DNA from: Winogradskyella immobilis
GTDB lineage: Bacteria; Bacteroidota; Bacteroidia; Flavobacteriales; Flavobacteriaceae
NCBI RefSeq assembly: GCF_021887715.1
Contig: NZ_JAIQXX010000011.1
Location: 24,662-88,661, forward strand
Direction: 5' to 3'
DNA: 64,000 bases
Part shown: positions 55,647 through 64,000 of the stretch, piece after piece
How the letters are laid out: each line of letters begins with the position of its first letter
How positions within the stretch are numbered: the stretch's first letter is position 1
Program-made: the position numbers and the translations under genes
Notes under the pieces: model-generated
Told to the model about the DNA's origin: nothing
The model's database searches: none
The model's input: the letters and a program-made list of their open reading frames with translations, nothing else

Positions 55647-57014
55647 ATGGCACAAAAACCAAAAATACCTAAAGGCACAAGAGATTTTAATGCAGAAGAA
55701 GTTGCTAAACGCAACTATATAATGGAGACGATAAAAAAACAGTTTCAAGTTTTTGGATTTCAACCTATAGAAACACCAAGTTTTGAAAACTCTGAGACTT
55801 TAATGGGGAAATATGGGGAAGAAGGTGATCGCTTAATCTTTAAAATATTGAATTCAGGTGAGTATTTAAAAAAACTATCTGATGAAGATTACGCAGTAAA
55901 ATCAGAATCTAAGTTTACATCTAAGATTTCTGAAAAGGCACTACGCTACGACCTCACAGTGCCTTTTGCACGTTACGTCGTGCAACACCAAAATGACATT
56001 GCATTTCCGTTTAAGCGCTATCAAATACAACCTGTTTGGCGTGCAGACCGACCACAAAAAGGACGTTTTAGAGAATTTTTTCAGTGTGATGCAGATGTTG
56101 TTGGTTCTAAATCCTTATGGCAAGAGGTAGAATTTGTGCAACTTTATGATGCGGTATTTTCAGCATTACAATTAAATGGTGTTACTATAAAAATAAATAA
56201 TCGTAAAATTTTATCTGGTATTGCTGAGGTTATTGGCGCACAAGACAAATTAATTGACTTTACAGTAGCTTTAGATAAGTTAGATAAAATAGGAGAAGAC
56301 AAGGTTAAAGAAGAAATGCTTAATAAAGGTATTCCTCAATCTGGGATAGATAAACTTCAACCTTTATTTTCATTAAAAGGAGATTTTATAGCTCAAATAG
56401 AAAGCTTAAAAACTATTTTAAGTACGTCTAAAGTAGGTTTAAAAGGAATTGAAGAGTTAGAGTTTGTTAACTCTACTATTGAAGAGTTAGGGCTTAAAAC
56501 AGCTAAATTACAACTCGATGTAACTTTAGCAAGAGGCTTAAATTACTATACAGGAGCCATTTTTGAAGTTTCTGCACCAGATGGAGTAAAAATGGGTTCT
56601 ATTGGTGGTGGAGGTCGTTATGATGACTTAACTGGGATTTTTGGATTGAAAGATGTAAGTGGAGTAGGTATTAGCTTTGGGTTAGATCGTATCTACCTAG
56701 TTTTAGAAGAACTAGAACTTTTTCCTACTACAATTAAAGAAAGTACAAAAGTGCTCTTTATTAATTTTGGTGATCAAGAAGCTTTAGCATGCTTAAAAGC
56801 GATTAAAGGGTTACGCTCTAATGGAATAAAAGCTGAATTATATCCAGATGTTGCCAAAATGAAAAAGCAAATGAATTATGCCAATCGGAGAAATATTCCT
56901 TATGTGGTTTTAATTGGTGATGAAGAATTAAAAACAGATACCTTCACGTTAAAACATATGGAATCAGGCGAACAATCTATAGTCTCACTAGACCATCTTA
57001 TAGATCAATTCTAA
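55647..57014 (+). CDS. hisS: Histidine-tRNA ligase HisS
   Basis: HisS charges tRNA-His. The 455-residue class II synthetase has motif 1 in the N-terminal region (YGEEGDRLIFKILNSGEYL and LRYDLTVPFARYV), motif 2 in QIQPVWRADRPQKGRFREFFQCDAD, the His-specific LARGLNYYTGAIFE, motif 3 in GVGISFGLDR and a C-terminal anticodon-binding domain. The ATG at 55647 gives the family start. A diverged ATTCCCG-type palindrome lies just before it (55622-55642). Confidence 0.96.
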   Translation: MAQKPKIPKGTRDFNAEEVAKRNYIMETIKKQFQVFGFQPIETPSFENSETLMGKYGEEGDRLIFKILNSGEYLKKLSDEDYAVKSESKFTSKISEKALRYDLTVPFARYVVQHQNDIAFPFKRYQIQPVWRADRPQKGRFREFFQCDADVVGSKSLWQEVEFVQLYDAVFSALQLNGVTIKINNRKILSGIAEVIGAQDKLIDFTVALDKLDKIGEDKVKEEMLNKGIPQSGIDKLQPLFSLKGDFIAQIESLKTILSTSKVGLKGIEELEFVNSTIEELGLKTAKLQLDVTLARGLNYYTGAIFEVSAPDGVKMGSIGGGGRYDDLTGIFGLKDVSGVGISFGLDRIYLVLEELELFPTTIKESTKVLFINFGDQEALACLKAIKGLRSNGIKAELYPDVAKMKKQMNYANRRNIPYVVLIGDEELKTDTFTLKHMESGEQSIVSLDHLIDQF

Positions 57015-57047
57015 AAAAATAAAAAATGCCTCACAAAGTGAGGCATT
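57011..57047 (-). terminator. Terminator of the giant secreted protein gene
   Basis: Arms AATGCCTCAC (57025-57034) and GTGAGGCATT (57038-57047) form a perfect 10-base-pair stem with a 3-base loop. On the minus strand it is followed by a T-rich stretch (57024 down to 57011), so it terminates the gene at 57077 rather than hisS. Confidence 0.8.
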
Positions 57048-57076
57048 ATAAGTTAAGAAAAGTAAGATTGGTAGAA

Positions 57077-60000
57077 TTAGTTTATTATAATTTTTTTAGA
57101 TACCGAACCGCTTTCAGTATTTAATTTAATAATATAAGTTCCAGGACTTAAGTTCCTAACGGTATATTCAGAGTAACCGCTCTCTGAAATTTCATTAAAG
57201 TGTTGTACAGACTGACCAAGAATATTATAAAGGGTCATATTTTCCATAGTAACACCATGTGGGTTCATTAAAATAATTTTGTTTGTTGAACTAGAATAAC
57301 GTACATCCAATTGATCTCCTATATTATCAATAGGTAAATCTTCTGCAGTATCTTCTGCTGAGTCTTCATCGGTATTGTCTTCAGTTTCATCATCTTTATC
57401 ATCTTGTTCAATGGGGTTTGTTTTAAATGTAATTTCAAACCTAGAGTCATAGTACCCTGTATTTAAAAACACTTTATAATCTCCATCTTTTATATTATGA
57501 AAATAATCCAATTCTTTATCATGTACAAAGATGTCTAAATTCTCAGGCACATTGATTAATTGATCAATTGTAAATATATTATCTCCATCTTCAGATGTGT
57601 AAAGCGCTAAAGGATATGCTATATCATCAGCAACACTGTTTGAAGACTGTATAACATAGAATTGTTGATCTTCAAGTAACCAGAATATATCTTCAGCTTG
57701 ATATTCATAAGTTATACCATCATAACCCCAATCTACGCCAGGAGTAGTGTTTTCATCTATAGTTAATAATAATTGACGGTGTAAATCTGTAGCAGAATTA
57801 AATCCTAATTTTATTTTTATACGTTGATCTTCATTGTCAGAGTCGTTTCTTTGGAAAGCAGTAGTTTTACCTTTTTCATTAGAAGACCTTGCAAATAAAC
57901 CATTAGTATTATTTTTTGGTTTAAAGACACGCTGTCCATTGTTAAAGTTAATGGTATTAGAACCTGCGCTAGTACCAATAACAAAGAAGCCTTGTCCTAC
58001 AGGGATATATCTCCCAGGAGTATGTGTTGGTGTACCACCAGAATCAACATCCTCATCACTAATACCAAAGTTTGCAAATGGTGCTGATACTGAGCCTGCT
58101 AAATTATAGGTGGCATAACCACCTTGATACTCAGATAGTATATGGCTAAAACCTCCCCAATGCTCCCAGAAATAAAGTGTACCGCTAGTTGTAGCATCGT
58201 CTTCACCTGCACCAGTAATTATATAAACAAGGTGTCCATTGGTATCTGTAACTGGGTTTCCACTACTATCTACATGTACAAAATGTGAGTCTCCATTACT
58301 GTCTTCATAAATAGGATTCCCGTTACCATCTAAAATAGGATTATTACTTCCATCTAAACTTACATGATATAGATTTCCTTGAGTATCTATATATACTGGA
58401 CGCCCATTACCATCTAAAATTGGATCACCATTGCTATCTAATGCTACTTCAATTAATCCTTCTTGAAAGAATATAGAAGGTCCATTATCAATTATAAATT
58501 GTCTAGCATCAATAGCAGAAGCATAAGGGTTACCAACTAGGTAATCATTTCCTTCATTAACAGTAAGGTTTATATCTGCATTATTAGGTTTTCCTAAAAA
58601 TGTATAGTTCTGATTTCCAGTTGTATTAGGCCCAGGGCCTTTCATAGTAAAACCTTCTCCTGGTAAAATATTACCAGAACGTCTTATATGCTCCCATGCA
58701 GAAAAATCGCCATCGAGATTGTTCGCAAATTTCCATATCCAGTAATCCGCAATTTCTACTGGTGTTGATCCTGTAGAAGGATTACCATCAAATGTATTAG
58801 TTAAGAAATTAACATCGAACTGTCTATCTTTCATAATATCTTGTACCGCATACGAATAGGTGTTTACTCCAGAAGGTGTATTAGAACCAATAGGGGAAGA
58901 CCAATAATTGTATCTAAATCTGTTTGGTTCACCTTGTTGATCTTTTTCTAGAAGGCCATCAGTGCCAACCACTAAATCACTATCTATAGTTTGTATCAAT
59001 TGAGATTCTCCTTCAAGATCTATTTTACCATCTAGAGCTAAGTAATGTGTAACAGTAATTCCACTTCCAGTACCAGCAGTATTATCTCCCATGACTGTTA
59101 ATTCATCATCAGGATCTCCATCCCCAATAAACATCCCAAGAACTGTTCGGTTGCCTTCATTGCCTGAAGGTAAACTAGAATTATCTAACGTAACATCATT
59201 ATTAATACGTACAATATTCCAATCTGTAGTTCTAGAATTATCCAATAAAGATCTAGAACCAGGAATGGTTTGAACACTTCCATTAATCCAAGTAGCACTA
59301 GAATCCCAATCTCCATTTTGAATAGAGATATAAGGTAATGGTGCTGTTTGTGGTTGTATTGTGTTTATATTTTTAGGGAAACCACTATTTGTATTTTCTG
59401 ATAGATCTTGAATTATATCTCCTGTCATAGGATAATATGCGCTTAAGTTAGACCATGATAAACCAGAAACATCTCTAGGAATAACAGAACCTCTTACTGC
59501 GCCTCCATTATCTTGGATTTCTTGATTCATCATTTCTCTAATCTGAATTTCTGTTAATGCAGTATCCCAAATACGAACTTCATCTATAAATCCATCAAAA
59601 TTATTAAAAGAATCATCACAAGGAAAGTTACTATCAAACATAGCACCAATCATAAATTTATTAGTCGTGTCATCAGGTGCGTTTGCGACTGGACCAGAAA
59701 TAGATTCTATACCATCAATATAAATACGAGCCGTACTTCCGTCATAGGTAGCCGCAATATGATGCCATTTGTTATCATTTATTCGATGAGAATTTGGGGA
59801 TGTAATATTTAATTGTTCTACACCCGCATTATTGTACCAAGTTAAATTTGGAAGTCCATTATTAATTATGGCTAAATGGTAGCCTTGTAAACTGCTTGAG
59901 TTGATGTCTCTTTTAGAAACTATCGTATTGATAGATGCTACTCCGTTACTTTCATCAAAAACCCATGCTTCTAAAGAAAAGTTTCCTGTAATGTCTATGT

Positions 60001-63000
60001 TGTCTCCAAAATCGATGTAATCATCAACACCGTCAAAGTCAATAGGTAAATTAGAAGCTCTCCAATCACGGTCTGTTAAAGCATCTGCTATTGGGTGCGA
60101 TGTAGCTTGAAGATTAGAATTAGTTGCACTAATTCCATTTATTGTATTATCAAACCCATCATCTAAACCATCATCATCTGTATCTACTCCTGTAAACAGA
60201 CCTGTACCCGCATTAGGGGCGTCAGCACCATTTACAGTGCCATCACCATTGGTGTCATGTCCTTCTATTCTATCGTCTTCGAAGTCGTTATCAGAGTTGG
60301 TGTCTAAGTAGTCGGGGATACAATCAAAATCAGTATCAATAGGTGTTAATCCATTACCACCAAAAGCACCAGAGTTGTCAAAAATATCGATAATACCATC
60401 ACCATCACTATCAGCGACCACATAGGTAATAAAACTAGCAGTTGTTTGTGCTTCTACATTATCTGTAATACCATCATCATCAGAATCTATATCTATAAAA
60501 TCAGGAAATCCGGTAGCATCAAAATTCCCGTTTGGGTAGGTGTCTGGAATTCCGTCTCCATTACCATCAGGGCCTGTAATTAAAATACTACCTGCACCAT
60601 CATTAATATCGTTATAACCATTACTATCGATATCAGTAAATCCATCAATTATGGCATTGGCATCACTATCTATTCCACCAGCTTCTATAAGATCTACAAT
60701 ACCATCATTATCACTATCTAAATCTAAAAAATTTAAGAAACCATCTTCATCTGTATCTCTATTTCCAAAATTTAATCCGGTATCGTAAATATCAGCAAGC
60801 CCATCATTATCAGAATCCGTTAAAACATCTACAATACCATTACCGTCGGTATCATAACCTCCGGCTTCTACTATATCTGGAATGCCATCATTATCACTAT
60901 CTAAATCTAAATGATTAAGTTGGGTATCTCCATCAGTATTGTTTACAGAAACTGATTCCATAATTTGAAAATTATCTACCAATAATCCTGGAGCTCCTGA
61001 TGTTGCTCCAGCACGACTTGCAATTAAACGAATAGTATCTACACCAGTCGCTGTGAAATTACGAGAATATGTATTTTTAGTAAAAGCTACAGGACTAGTA
61101 AACATAATCTCTTCTATAAAAACACCGTTTATAAACAAATTACCAGCGGCCATGTTAGCATCAGTGTTTCCAGAATAATCAAAAGAAAATTGATAAACTT
61201 GTCCAGGTGTAAGTGTAGTAATTGTTTGTTCAATACCATTAGGGAGAAACCCGCCAGCGATATAAGTAGGGTCAGTTACTAAAGGAGCTCCCGCTACTGA
61301 CACATTATCATTAGGTCCACTTCCTAATATATCTATAAATTGATCTCCTGTTACAAAAGCAGAAACTGCAGGTAGGGCAGCAGGTCCAAAAGCAGCTATA
61401 TTTGCAATATCTATATCTCCAATAATAGTCCATTCATTAAATACAATTGGTGCAGCTAAAGGTACAACACCTCCTAAGCCAATAATTACATTTGCTCCAT
61501 TTAAATCAGTATCTGGCATCTCAAAAGAACTATTTACTAATCTATTAACAAATGTAGATTCTATAGTATCTAAAATACCATCATTATCATCGTCAATATC
61601 TGTAAAGTCAACGACACCGTCACCATCAAAGTCTAAAGATGAACTTGCTTGTACATCAAAAGTATAAGGATCTTCATCACTGTCATCATTATCAATAGAT
61701 ATCTCTGCTCGTATGTTTGCAGTATTTGCAGTTGGTGCAAATCTTACTACAAAAGTTAAATCAGTTCCGCCGCCAGCAATACTATTAGCAGTAGGTTGTG
61801 TTAATATAGAGAAAGCCGCATTACCAGAAATATCAACTAAAGGAGTCCCTCCTGTTAAATTTAAAGTTCCAGCACCAGTATTTTGAATAGTAAATGTGCG
61901 ATCTAAAGTTGTTCCTGCTATTATTGATCCAAATTCGGTACCATCTCCAACAATAGGCGTTGTACTACCAGATGCAATATCCATTGCATTTCCTTGAATA
62001 TTTATTTCTGCCCCAGTAGTAGACGTAGTCAAATCAGACAAGTCAACAATTTGTATTTCATGTAACATGGTATTACCGCTCCTGCCTGCAGAATGTGCTG
62101 CTTGTGTTGCAGAATTAAAATAATAATTTCTCCAACCTCTAGAATATGCAGTACCTGTACCAGAAGAGCGCGATGAACCAACAATTAATGCTTCGTTTAT
62201 GTTTGCTGACAATGCCCCGGTTATATCTATGGGTGTTTCTCCTTGGGTATCACTTGTGTTTGAAAAACGAGTTACAGTTAAATTAGGATTAGACAAAACA
62301 TGAACAAATTGTCTATTTGTACCTGCAGAATCATGATTTGCATGAAAATTCCAATCAACTCTTTGGTTGTTATTGCCTATAGTCATTACAGGCCAGTTAT
62401 CGGCTATAGCATCATTTGTGCCACTTGCATTTGTGTCTCCTCTATGGTGGCTAAATATTAGTGCATTGTTCCAATTACTTACATTGGTAGCTGTACCACT
62501 ACCATCTGCATTATTTCTTAATGTGATAGTCCCTGTGTCGTTGTTTACGTTGCCAGAATCTCCATGTAATACAGTCCAATTACTTCCTGTAAATTCTACT
62601 AAAGTGATATAAACAGTTACATTGTTTCCATTTGAACCTTTTTGAACTCGCATTGTAGTTGCATTATCTAAAAAAGCTATTGCTGTTCCAGAATCTGCAT
62701 CATCTCCAGTTGAGTTATTCATTATACCAGTAATGAATGGAATACAACGTTCGGAATTTGTTATACCAGAAATTGCTTGAGTTAAATCATTTGTGCCTCC
62801 ATTTAAGTTTATGGCAAAACGTCCTCTTACAATCATTTCATTTCCACCTCCAGGAGGTCCAATATATTCCCAAATGGATGTTCTAAAAGAAGCATTTGCA
62901 TTAGTAGAACCAGATTCTCTGAAAAATGATAGTGTATTGGGCGCAGTAAGTTGTCTTGCACCAGCTAAATCATCACCTTCGGTGTTTGCAGTGCCAGTAC

Positions 63001-63205
63001 CAGTATGAGTTTTACGGTTATTGTTAGCTAAAGCTACAGCATTATTTAATGTTACGGGAGTAATTACGGTAGATCCTCCATTTCTTCCTATATTATTCTG
63101 TAGATGTTGGACATTAAAATCGGGTGTTTGAGAAAAGGCACTCACCGATATTAATAAAGTAAATATAAGGGTGCGGAACCTTAATAATAAAGTAAAAGTT
63201 TTCAT
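57077..63205 (-). CDS. Giant modular secreted protein with TSP3, LamG and type IX sorting domain (2042 residues)
   Basis: The protein has a signal peptide (1-26, VSAFSQ), an unassigned N-terminal region (about 28-400), a choice-of-anchor D-like beta domain (about 402-522), a first Asp-rich TSP3 calcium motif (523-549), a DUF642-like beta domain (about 550-755), a long TSP3 block (758-1018), a LamG/concanavalin A-like domain (about 1055-1280), a G8-like stretch (SIQNGDWDSSATW, near 1295), a three-unit 28-residue repeat (1587-1670) and a C-terminal type A type IX sorting tail (from about 1965). It is exported and probably bound to the cell surface. Function is likely adhesion or polysaccharide binding, inferred from the modules. 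Confidence 0.9.
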   Translation of the reverse strand: MKTFTLLLRFRTLIFTLLISVSAFSQTPDFNVQHLQNNIGRNGGSTVITPVTLNNAVALANNNRKTHTGTGTANTEGDDLAGARQLTAPNTLSFFRESGSTNANASFRTSIWEYIGPPGGGNEMIVRGRFAINLNGGTNDLTQAISGITNSERCIPFITGIMNNSTGDDADSGTAIAFLDNATTMRVQKGSNGNNVTVYITLVEFTGSNWTVLHGDSGNVNNDTGTITLRNNADGSGTATNVSNWNNALIFSHHRGDTNASGTNDAIADNWPVMTIGNNNQRVDWNFHANHDSAGTNRQFVHVLSNPNLTVTRFSNTSDTQGETPIDITGALSANINEALIVGSSRSSGTGTAYSRGWRNYYFNSATQAAHSAGRSGNTMLHEIQIVDLSDLTTSTTGAEINIQGNAMDIASGSTTPIVGDGTEFGSIIAGTTLDRTFTIQNTGAGTLNLTGGTPLVDISGNAAFSILTQPTANSIAGGGTDLTFVVRFAPTANTANIRAEISIDNDDSDEDPYTFDVQASSSLDFDGDGVVDFTDIDDDNDGILDTIESTFVNRLVNSSFEMPDTDLNGANVIIGLGGVVPLAAPIVFNEWTIIGDIDIANIAAFGPAALPAVSAFVTGDQFIDILGSGPNDNVSVAGAPLVTDPTYIAGGFLPNGIEQTITTLTPGQVYQFSFDYSGNTDANMAAGNLFINGVFIEEIMFTSPVAFTKNTYSRNFTATGVDTIRLIASRAGATSGAPGLLVDNFQIMESVSVNNTDGDTQLNHLDLDSDNDGIPDIVEAGGYDTDGNGIVDVLTDSDNDGLADIYDTGLNFGNRDTDEDGFLNFLDLDSDNDGIVDLIEAGGIDSDANAIIDGFTDIDSNGYNDINDGAGSILITGPDGNGDGIPDTYPNGNFDATGFPDFIDIDSDDDGITDNVEAQTTASFITYVVADSDGDGIIDIFDNSGAFGGNGLTPIDTDFDCIPDYLDTNSDNDFEDDRIEGHDTNGDGTVNGADAPNAGTGLFTGVDTDDDGLDDGFDNTINGISATNSNLQATSHPIADALTDRDWRASNLPIDFDGVDDYIDFGDNIDITGNFSLEAWVFDESNGVASINTIVSKRDINSSSLQGYHLAIINNGLPNLTWYNNAGVEQLNITSPNSHRINDNKWHHIAATYDGSTARIYIDGIESISGPVANAPDDTTNKFMIGAMFDSNFPCDDSFNNFDGFIDEVRIWDTALTEIQIREMMNQEIQDNGGAVRGSVIPRDVSGLSWSNLSAYYPMTGDIIQDLSENTNSGFPKNINTIQPQTAPLPYISIQNGDWDSSATWINGSVQTIPGSRSLLDNSRTTDWNIVRINNDVTLDNSSLPSGNEGNRTVLGMFIGDGDPDDELTVMGDNTAGTGSGITVTHYLALDGKIDLEGESQLIQTIDSDLVVGTDGLLEKDQQGEPNRFRYNYWSSPIGSNTPSGVNTYSYAVQDIMKDRQFDVNFLTNTFDGNPSTGSTPVEIADYWIWKFANNLDGDFSAWEHIRRSGNILPGEGFTMKGPGPNTTGNQNYTFLGKPNNADINLTVNEGNDYLVGNPYASAIDARQFIIDNGPSIFFQEGLIEVALDSNGDPILDGNGRPVYIDTQGNLYHVSLDGSNNPILDGNGNPIYEDSNGDSHFVHVDSSGNPVTDTNGHLVYIITGAGEDDATTSGTLYFWEHWGGFSHILSEYQGGYATYNLAGSVSAPFANFGISDEDVDSGGTPTHTPGRYIPVGQGFFVIGTSAGSNTINFNNGQRVFKPKNNTNGLFARSSNEKGKTTAFQRNDSDNEDQRIKIKLGFNSATDLHRQLLLTIDENTTPGVDWGYDGITYEYQAEDIFWLLEDQQFYVIQSSNSVADDIAYPLALYTSEDGDNIFTIDQLINVPENLDIFVHDKELDYFHNIKDGDYKVFLNTGYYDSRFEITFKTNPIEQDDKDDETEDNTDEDSAEDTAEDLPIDNIGDQLDVRYSSSTNKIILMNPHGVTMENMTLYNILGQSVQHFNEISESGYSEYTVRNLSPGTYIIKLNTESGSVSKKIIIN
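58196..58447 (-). repeat. Three-unit 84-base coding repeat in the giant protein
   Basis: Residues 1587-1670 fall into three units of 28 residues, each beginning with a hydrophobic residue pair and a DSNG/DGSN-like turn (VALDSNGDPILDGNG, VSLDGSNNPILDGNG, VHVDSSGNPVTDTNG). The pattern is RTX-like or calcium-binding in character. The units are similar but not identical at the DNA level. Confidence 0.6.
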
Positions 63206-63246
63206 AAACGGTTAATTAGTAGTTTTGGGACTAAAAATTTAAGTTA

Positions 63247-63296
63247 CAAACATAGTATGTTATTCTGTGAAATGCAATAATAATCGATGAAATGCA
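63247..63296 (-). promoter_or_regulatory. Candidate regulated promoter of the giant protein gene
   Basis: On the minus strand two TGCATTTCA units (63296-63288, continuing TCGA, and 63276-63268) are spaced 20 bases start to start, 11 bases apart, and are followed by the -7 box TATGTTTG (63254-63247). The leader to the ATG at 63205 would be about 35 bases. Two 9-base direct repeats with an 11-base gap are the geometry of LytTR-type operators; binding is not shown. Confidence 0.55.
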
Positions 63297-63330
63297 CTTA
63301 TATTTTTTAATTAATTGATTTTCAGTAGTT

Positions 63331-63367
63331 AAAAAAACAGTAAGAAATAAACTCTTACTGTTTTTTT
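63331..63367 (-). terminator. Terminator of the second sorting-tail gene
   Basis: AAAAAAACAGTAAGA (63331-63345) and TCTTACTGTTTTTTT (63353-63367) form a perfect 15-base-pair stem with a 7-base loop, able to work in both directions; it lies 22 bases beyond the stop at 63389. Confidence 0.85.
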
Positions 63368-63388
63368 ATACTTTAATTCTTTTAAGTT

Positions 63389-64000
63389 CTAAAATTTAAT
63401 TAATCTTTTATTGAAAATATCTCCATTATTAATATTTAAAATTCTAATTAGGTATAGAGCTTGTTCTAAGTTATTTAATCCATTTAAATTGATAGATCCA
63501 TTATTTCCAATACTTACTTTGTTATATACTTTTCTACCATTTAGATCATAGATTGTAATATTAAACTCATCTCCAGAGTATTTTCTAGGTAATTTAATAG
63601 TTATAGCATCTTTAAATGGATTAGGTGAGATATTGAATAGATCTAATTCTTTATCGTCTGTGCTTAGTGTTGTATCTTCTACAGTTACCGTAGTATTACA
63701 AGTTGCTGTATTTCCGCTTTCATCCATTACAGTTAAAGTCACAATCACATCATTCCCTAAATCGGCAATTGTAAAAGTAGTTTGACTTACACTTAGAGTT
63801 ACTGTTCCACAATTGTCAAATGAACCTCCGTCTATATCTGAAGCTGTAATGTCTATACTGTTACTGCCATTTAAATTAATTATAATAGATTGACATACAG
63901 GGGTAGGGTCTGTTGTATCTTGTAAAGTAATGACTTGTACAGAAGAAGCAGTTCTATTAGCCGCATCCGTAGCCGTCCACGTTCTAGTAATTTGATTAGC
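63389..64000 (-). CDS. C-terminal part of a second type IX secreted protein, HYR/Ig-like, cut by window edge
   Basis: The frame is open from 64000 to the stop at 63389; the ATG at 63748 is internal because the frame continues upstream with domain-like sequence. About 204 residues are visible: repeated HYR/Ig-like beta domains (SVQVITLQDTTDPTPVC, TTVTVEDTTLSTDD) and a C-terminal type A sorting tail (LFNISPNPFKDAITIKLP, NGRKVYNKVSI, YLIRILNINNGDIFNKRLIKF). It is therefore a large surface or secreted protein. Its identity is decided by sequence beyond the window. Confidence 0.85.
   Translation of the reverse strand, partial: ANQITRTWTATDAANRTASSVQVITLQDTTDPTPVCQSIIINLNGSNSIDITASDIDGGSFDNCGTVTLSVSQTTFTIADLGNDVIVTLTVMDESGNTATCNTTVTVEDTTLSTDDKELDLFNISPNPFKDAITIKLPRKYSGDEFNITIYDLNGRKVYNKVSIGNNGSINLNGLNNLEQALYLIRILNINNGDIFNKRLIKF

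Noticed and set aside
60100..60950. Regular repeats in the TSP3 region as a possible CRISPR array
   Set aside because: The repeats are degenerate, in frame and code for the Asp-rich calcium loops of the TSP3 motif; there are no constant repeat and unique spacer units.
59091..63008. Plus-strand open frames opposite the giant gene
   Set aside because: They are shadows of the repetitive minus-strand coding sequence, show no domain or signal, and the minus-strand frame is complete and domain-rich.

Overview
The window is one contiguous piece of an AT-rich genome from the family Flavobacteriaceae (phylum Bacteroidota). The evidence is lineage-typical proteins (PorD-like DUF4835, flavobacterial BamD, the Bacteroidota form of RNA polymerase omega, two type IX secretion substrates), many TTG/GTG starts with little Shine-Dalgarno sequence, and promoter-like -7 boxes of the Bacteroidota type TAnnTTTG. 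The genus cannot be fixed from the sequence alone. Gene density is high and I see no rRNA, tRNA, CRISPR array, transposase or prophage gene, so this is mostly core chromosome.

Layout: 1-4.1 kb holds a GNAT acetyltransferase (cut by the window edge), prmC, a LOG-family hydrolase and ligA. 4.1-7.1 kb holds a polytopic membrane protein, a split 5'-nucleotidase on the minus strand and a DUF6913-like protein. 7.1-13.1 kb is a plus-strand housekeeping run (dapA, bamD, rpoZ, coaBC, porD-like, recN). 13.1-19.5 kb holds a TPR protein, fabI, a GT2 glycosyltransferase, a YbbR protein, coaE and a histidine kinase/response regulator pair. 19.5-30.7 kb is a minus-strand block: miaA, a potassium-channel-like protein with a zinc ribbon, two paralogous DUF3857/transglutaminase-fold proteins, an exonuclease/GIY-YIG fusion, a YggS-type PLP protein, a DUF1015 protein, 3-hydroxybutyryl-CoA dehydrogenase and a Gfo/Idh/MocA oxidoreductase. 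30.8-42.1 kb holds pcm, two GNAT proteins, a CocE-like hydrolase, smpB, a DUF6503-like lipoprotein, a SixA-like phosphatase, deoC, a TraB/GumN protein, clpB, ytxJ and a DCC protein. 42.3-57.0 kb holds a DUF885 peptidase, rlmH, nadC, a BrkB protein, priA, an orphan LytTR regulator, rpsF-rpsR-rplI, a GDPD lipoprotein, a MacB-like permease and hisS. 57.0-64.0 kb holds a 2042-residue modular secreted protein and the C-terminal part of a second one, both with type IX sorting tails.

Several genes appear to work in shared pathways. PorD, BamD and the two C-terminal sorting-domain proteins concern the outer membrane and type IX export. coaBC and coaE are two steps of coenzyme A synthesis. prmC, rlmH, miaA, smpB, hisS and the ribosomal genes serve translation. 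recN, ligA, priA and the exonuclease/GIY-YIG protein serve DNA maintenance.

The most interesting non-routine signals are: (1) a 13-base motif, TGCATTTCATCGA, in three intergenic regions, two of which also carry the identical -7 box TATGTTTG ahead of a gene; at the giant secreted protein the motif is a direct repeat with 20-base spacing, the geometry expected of a LytTR-type operator. (2) Two conserved proteins (the exonuclease/GIY-YIG protein and PriA) whose conserved N-terminus can only be reached from ATT or ATC initiation codons, PriA directly behind a four-unit heptanucleotide repeat. (3) Tandem DUF3857 paralogues with degenerate catalytic positions and a near-identical 3' end suggesting gene conversion. 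(4) A split 5'-nucleotidase in inverted domain order with two different export signals.
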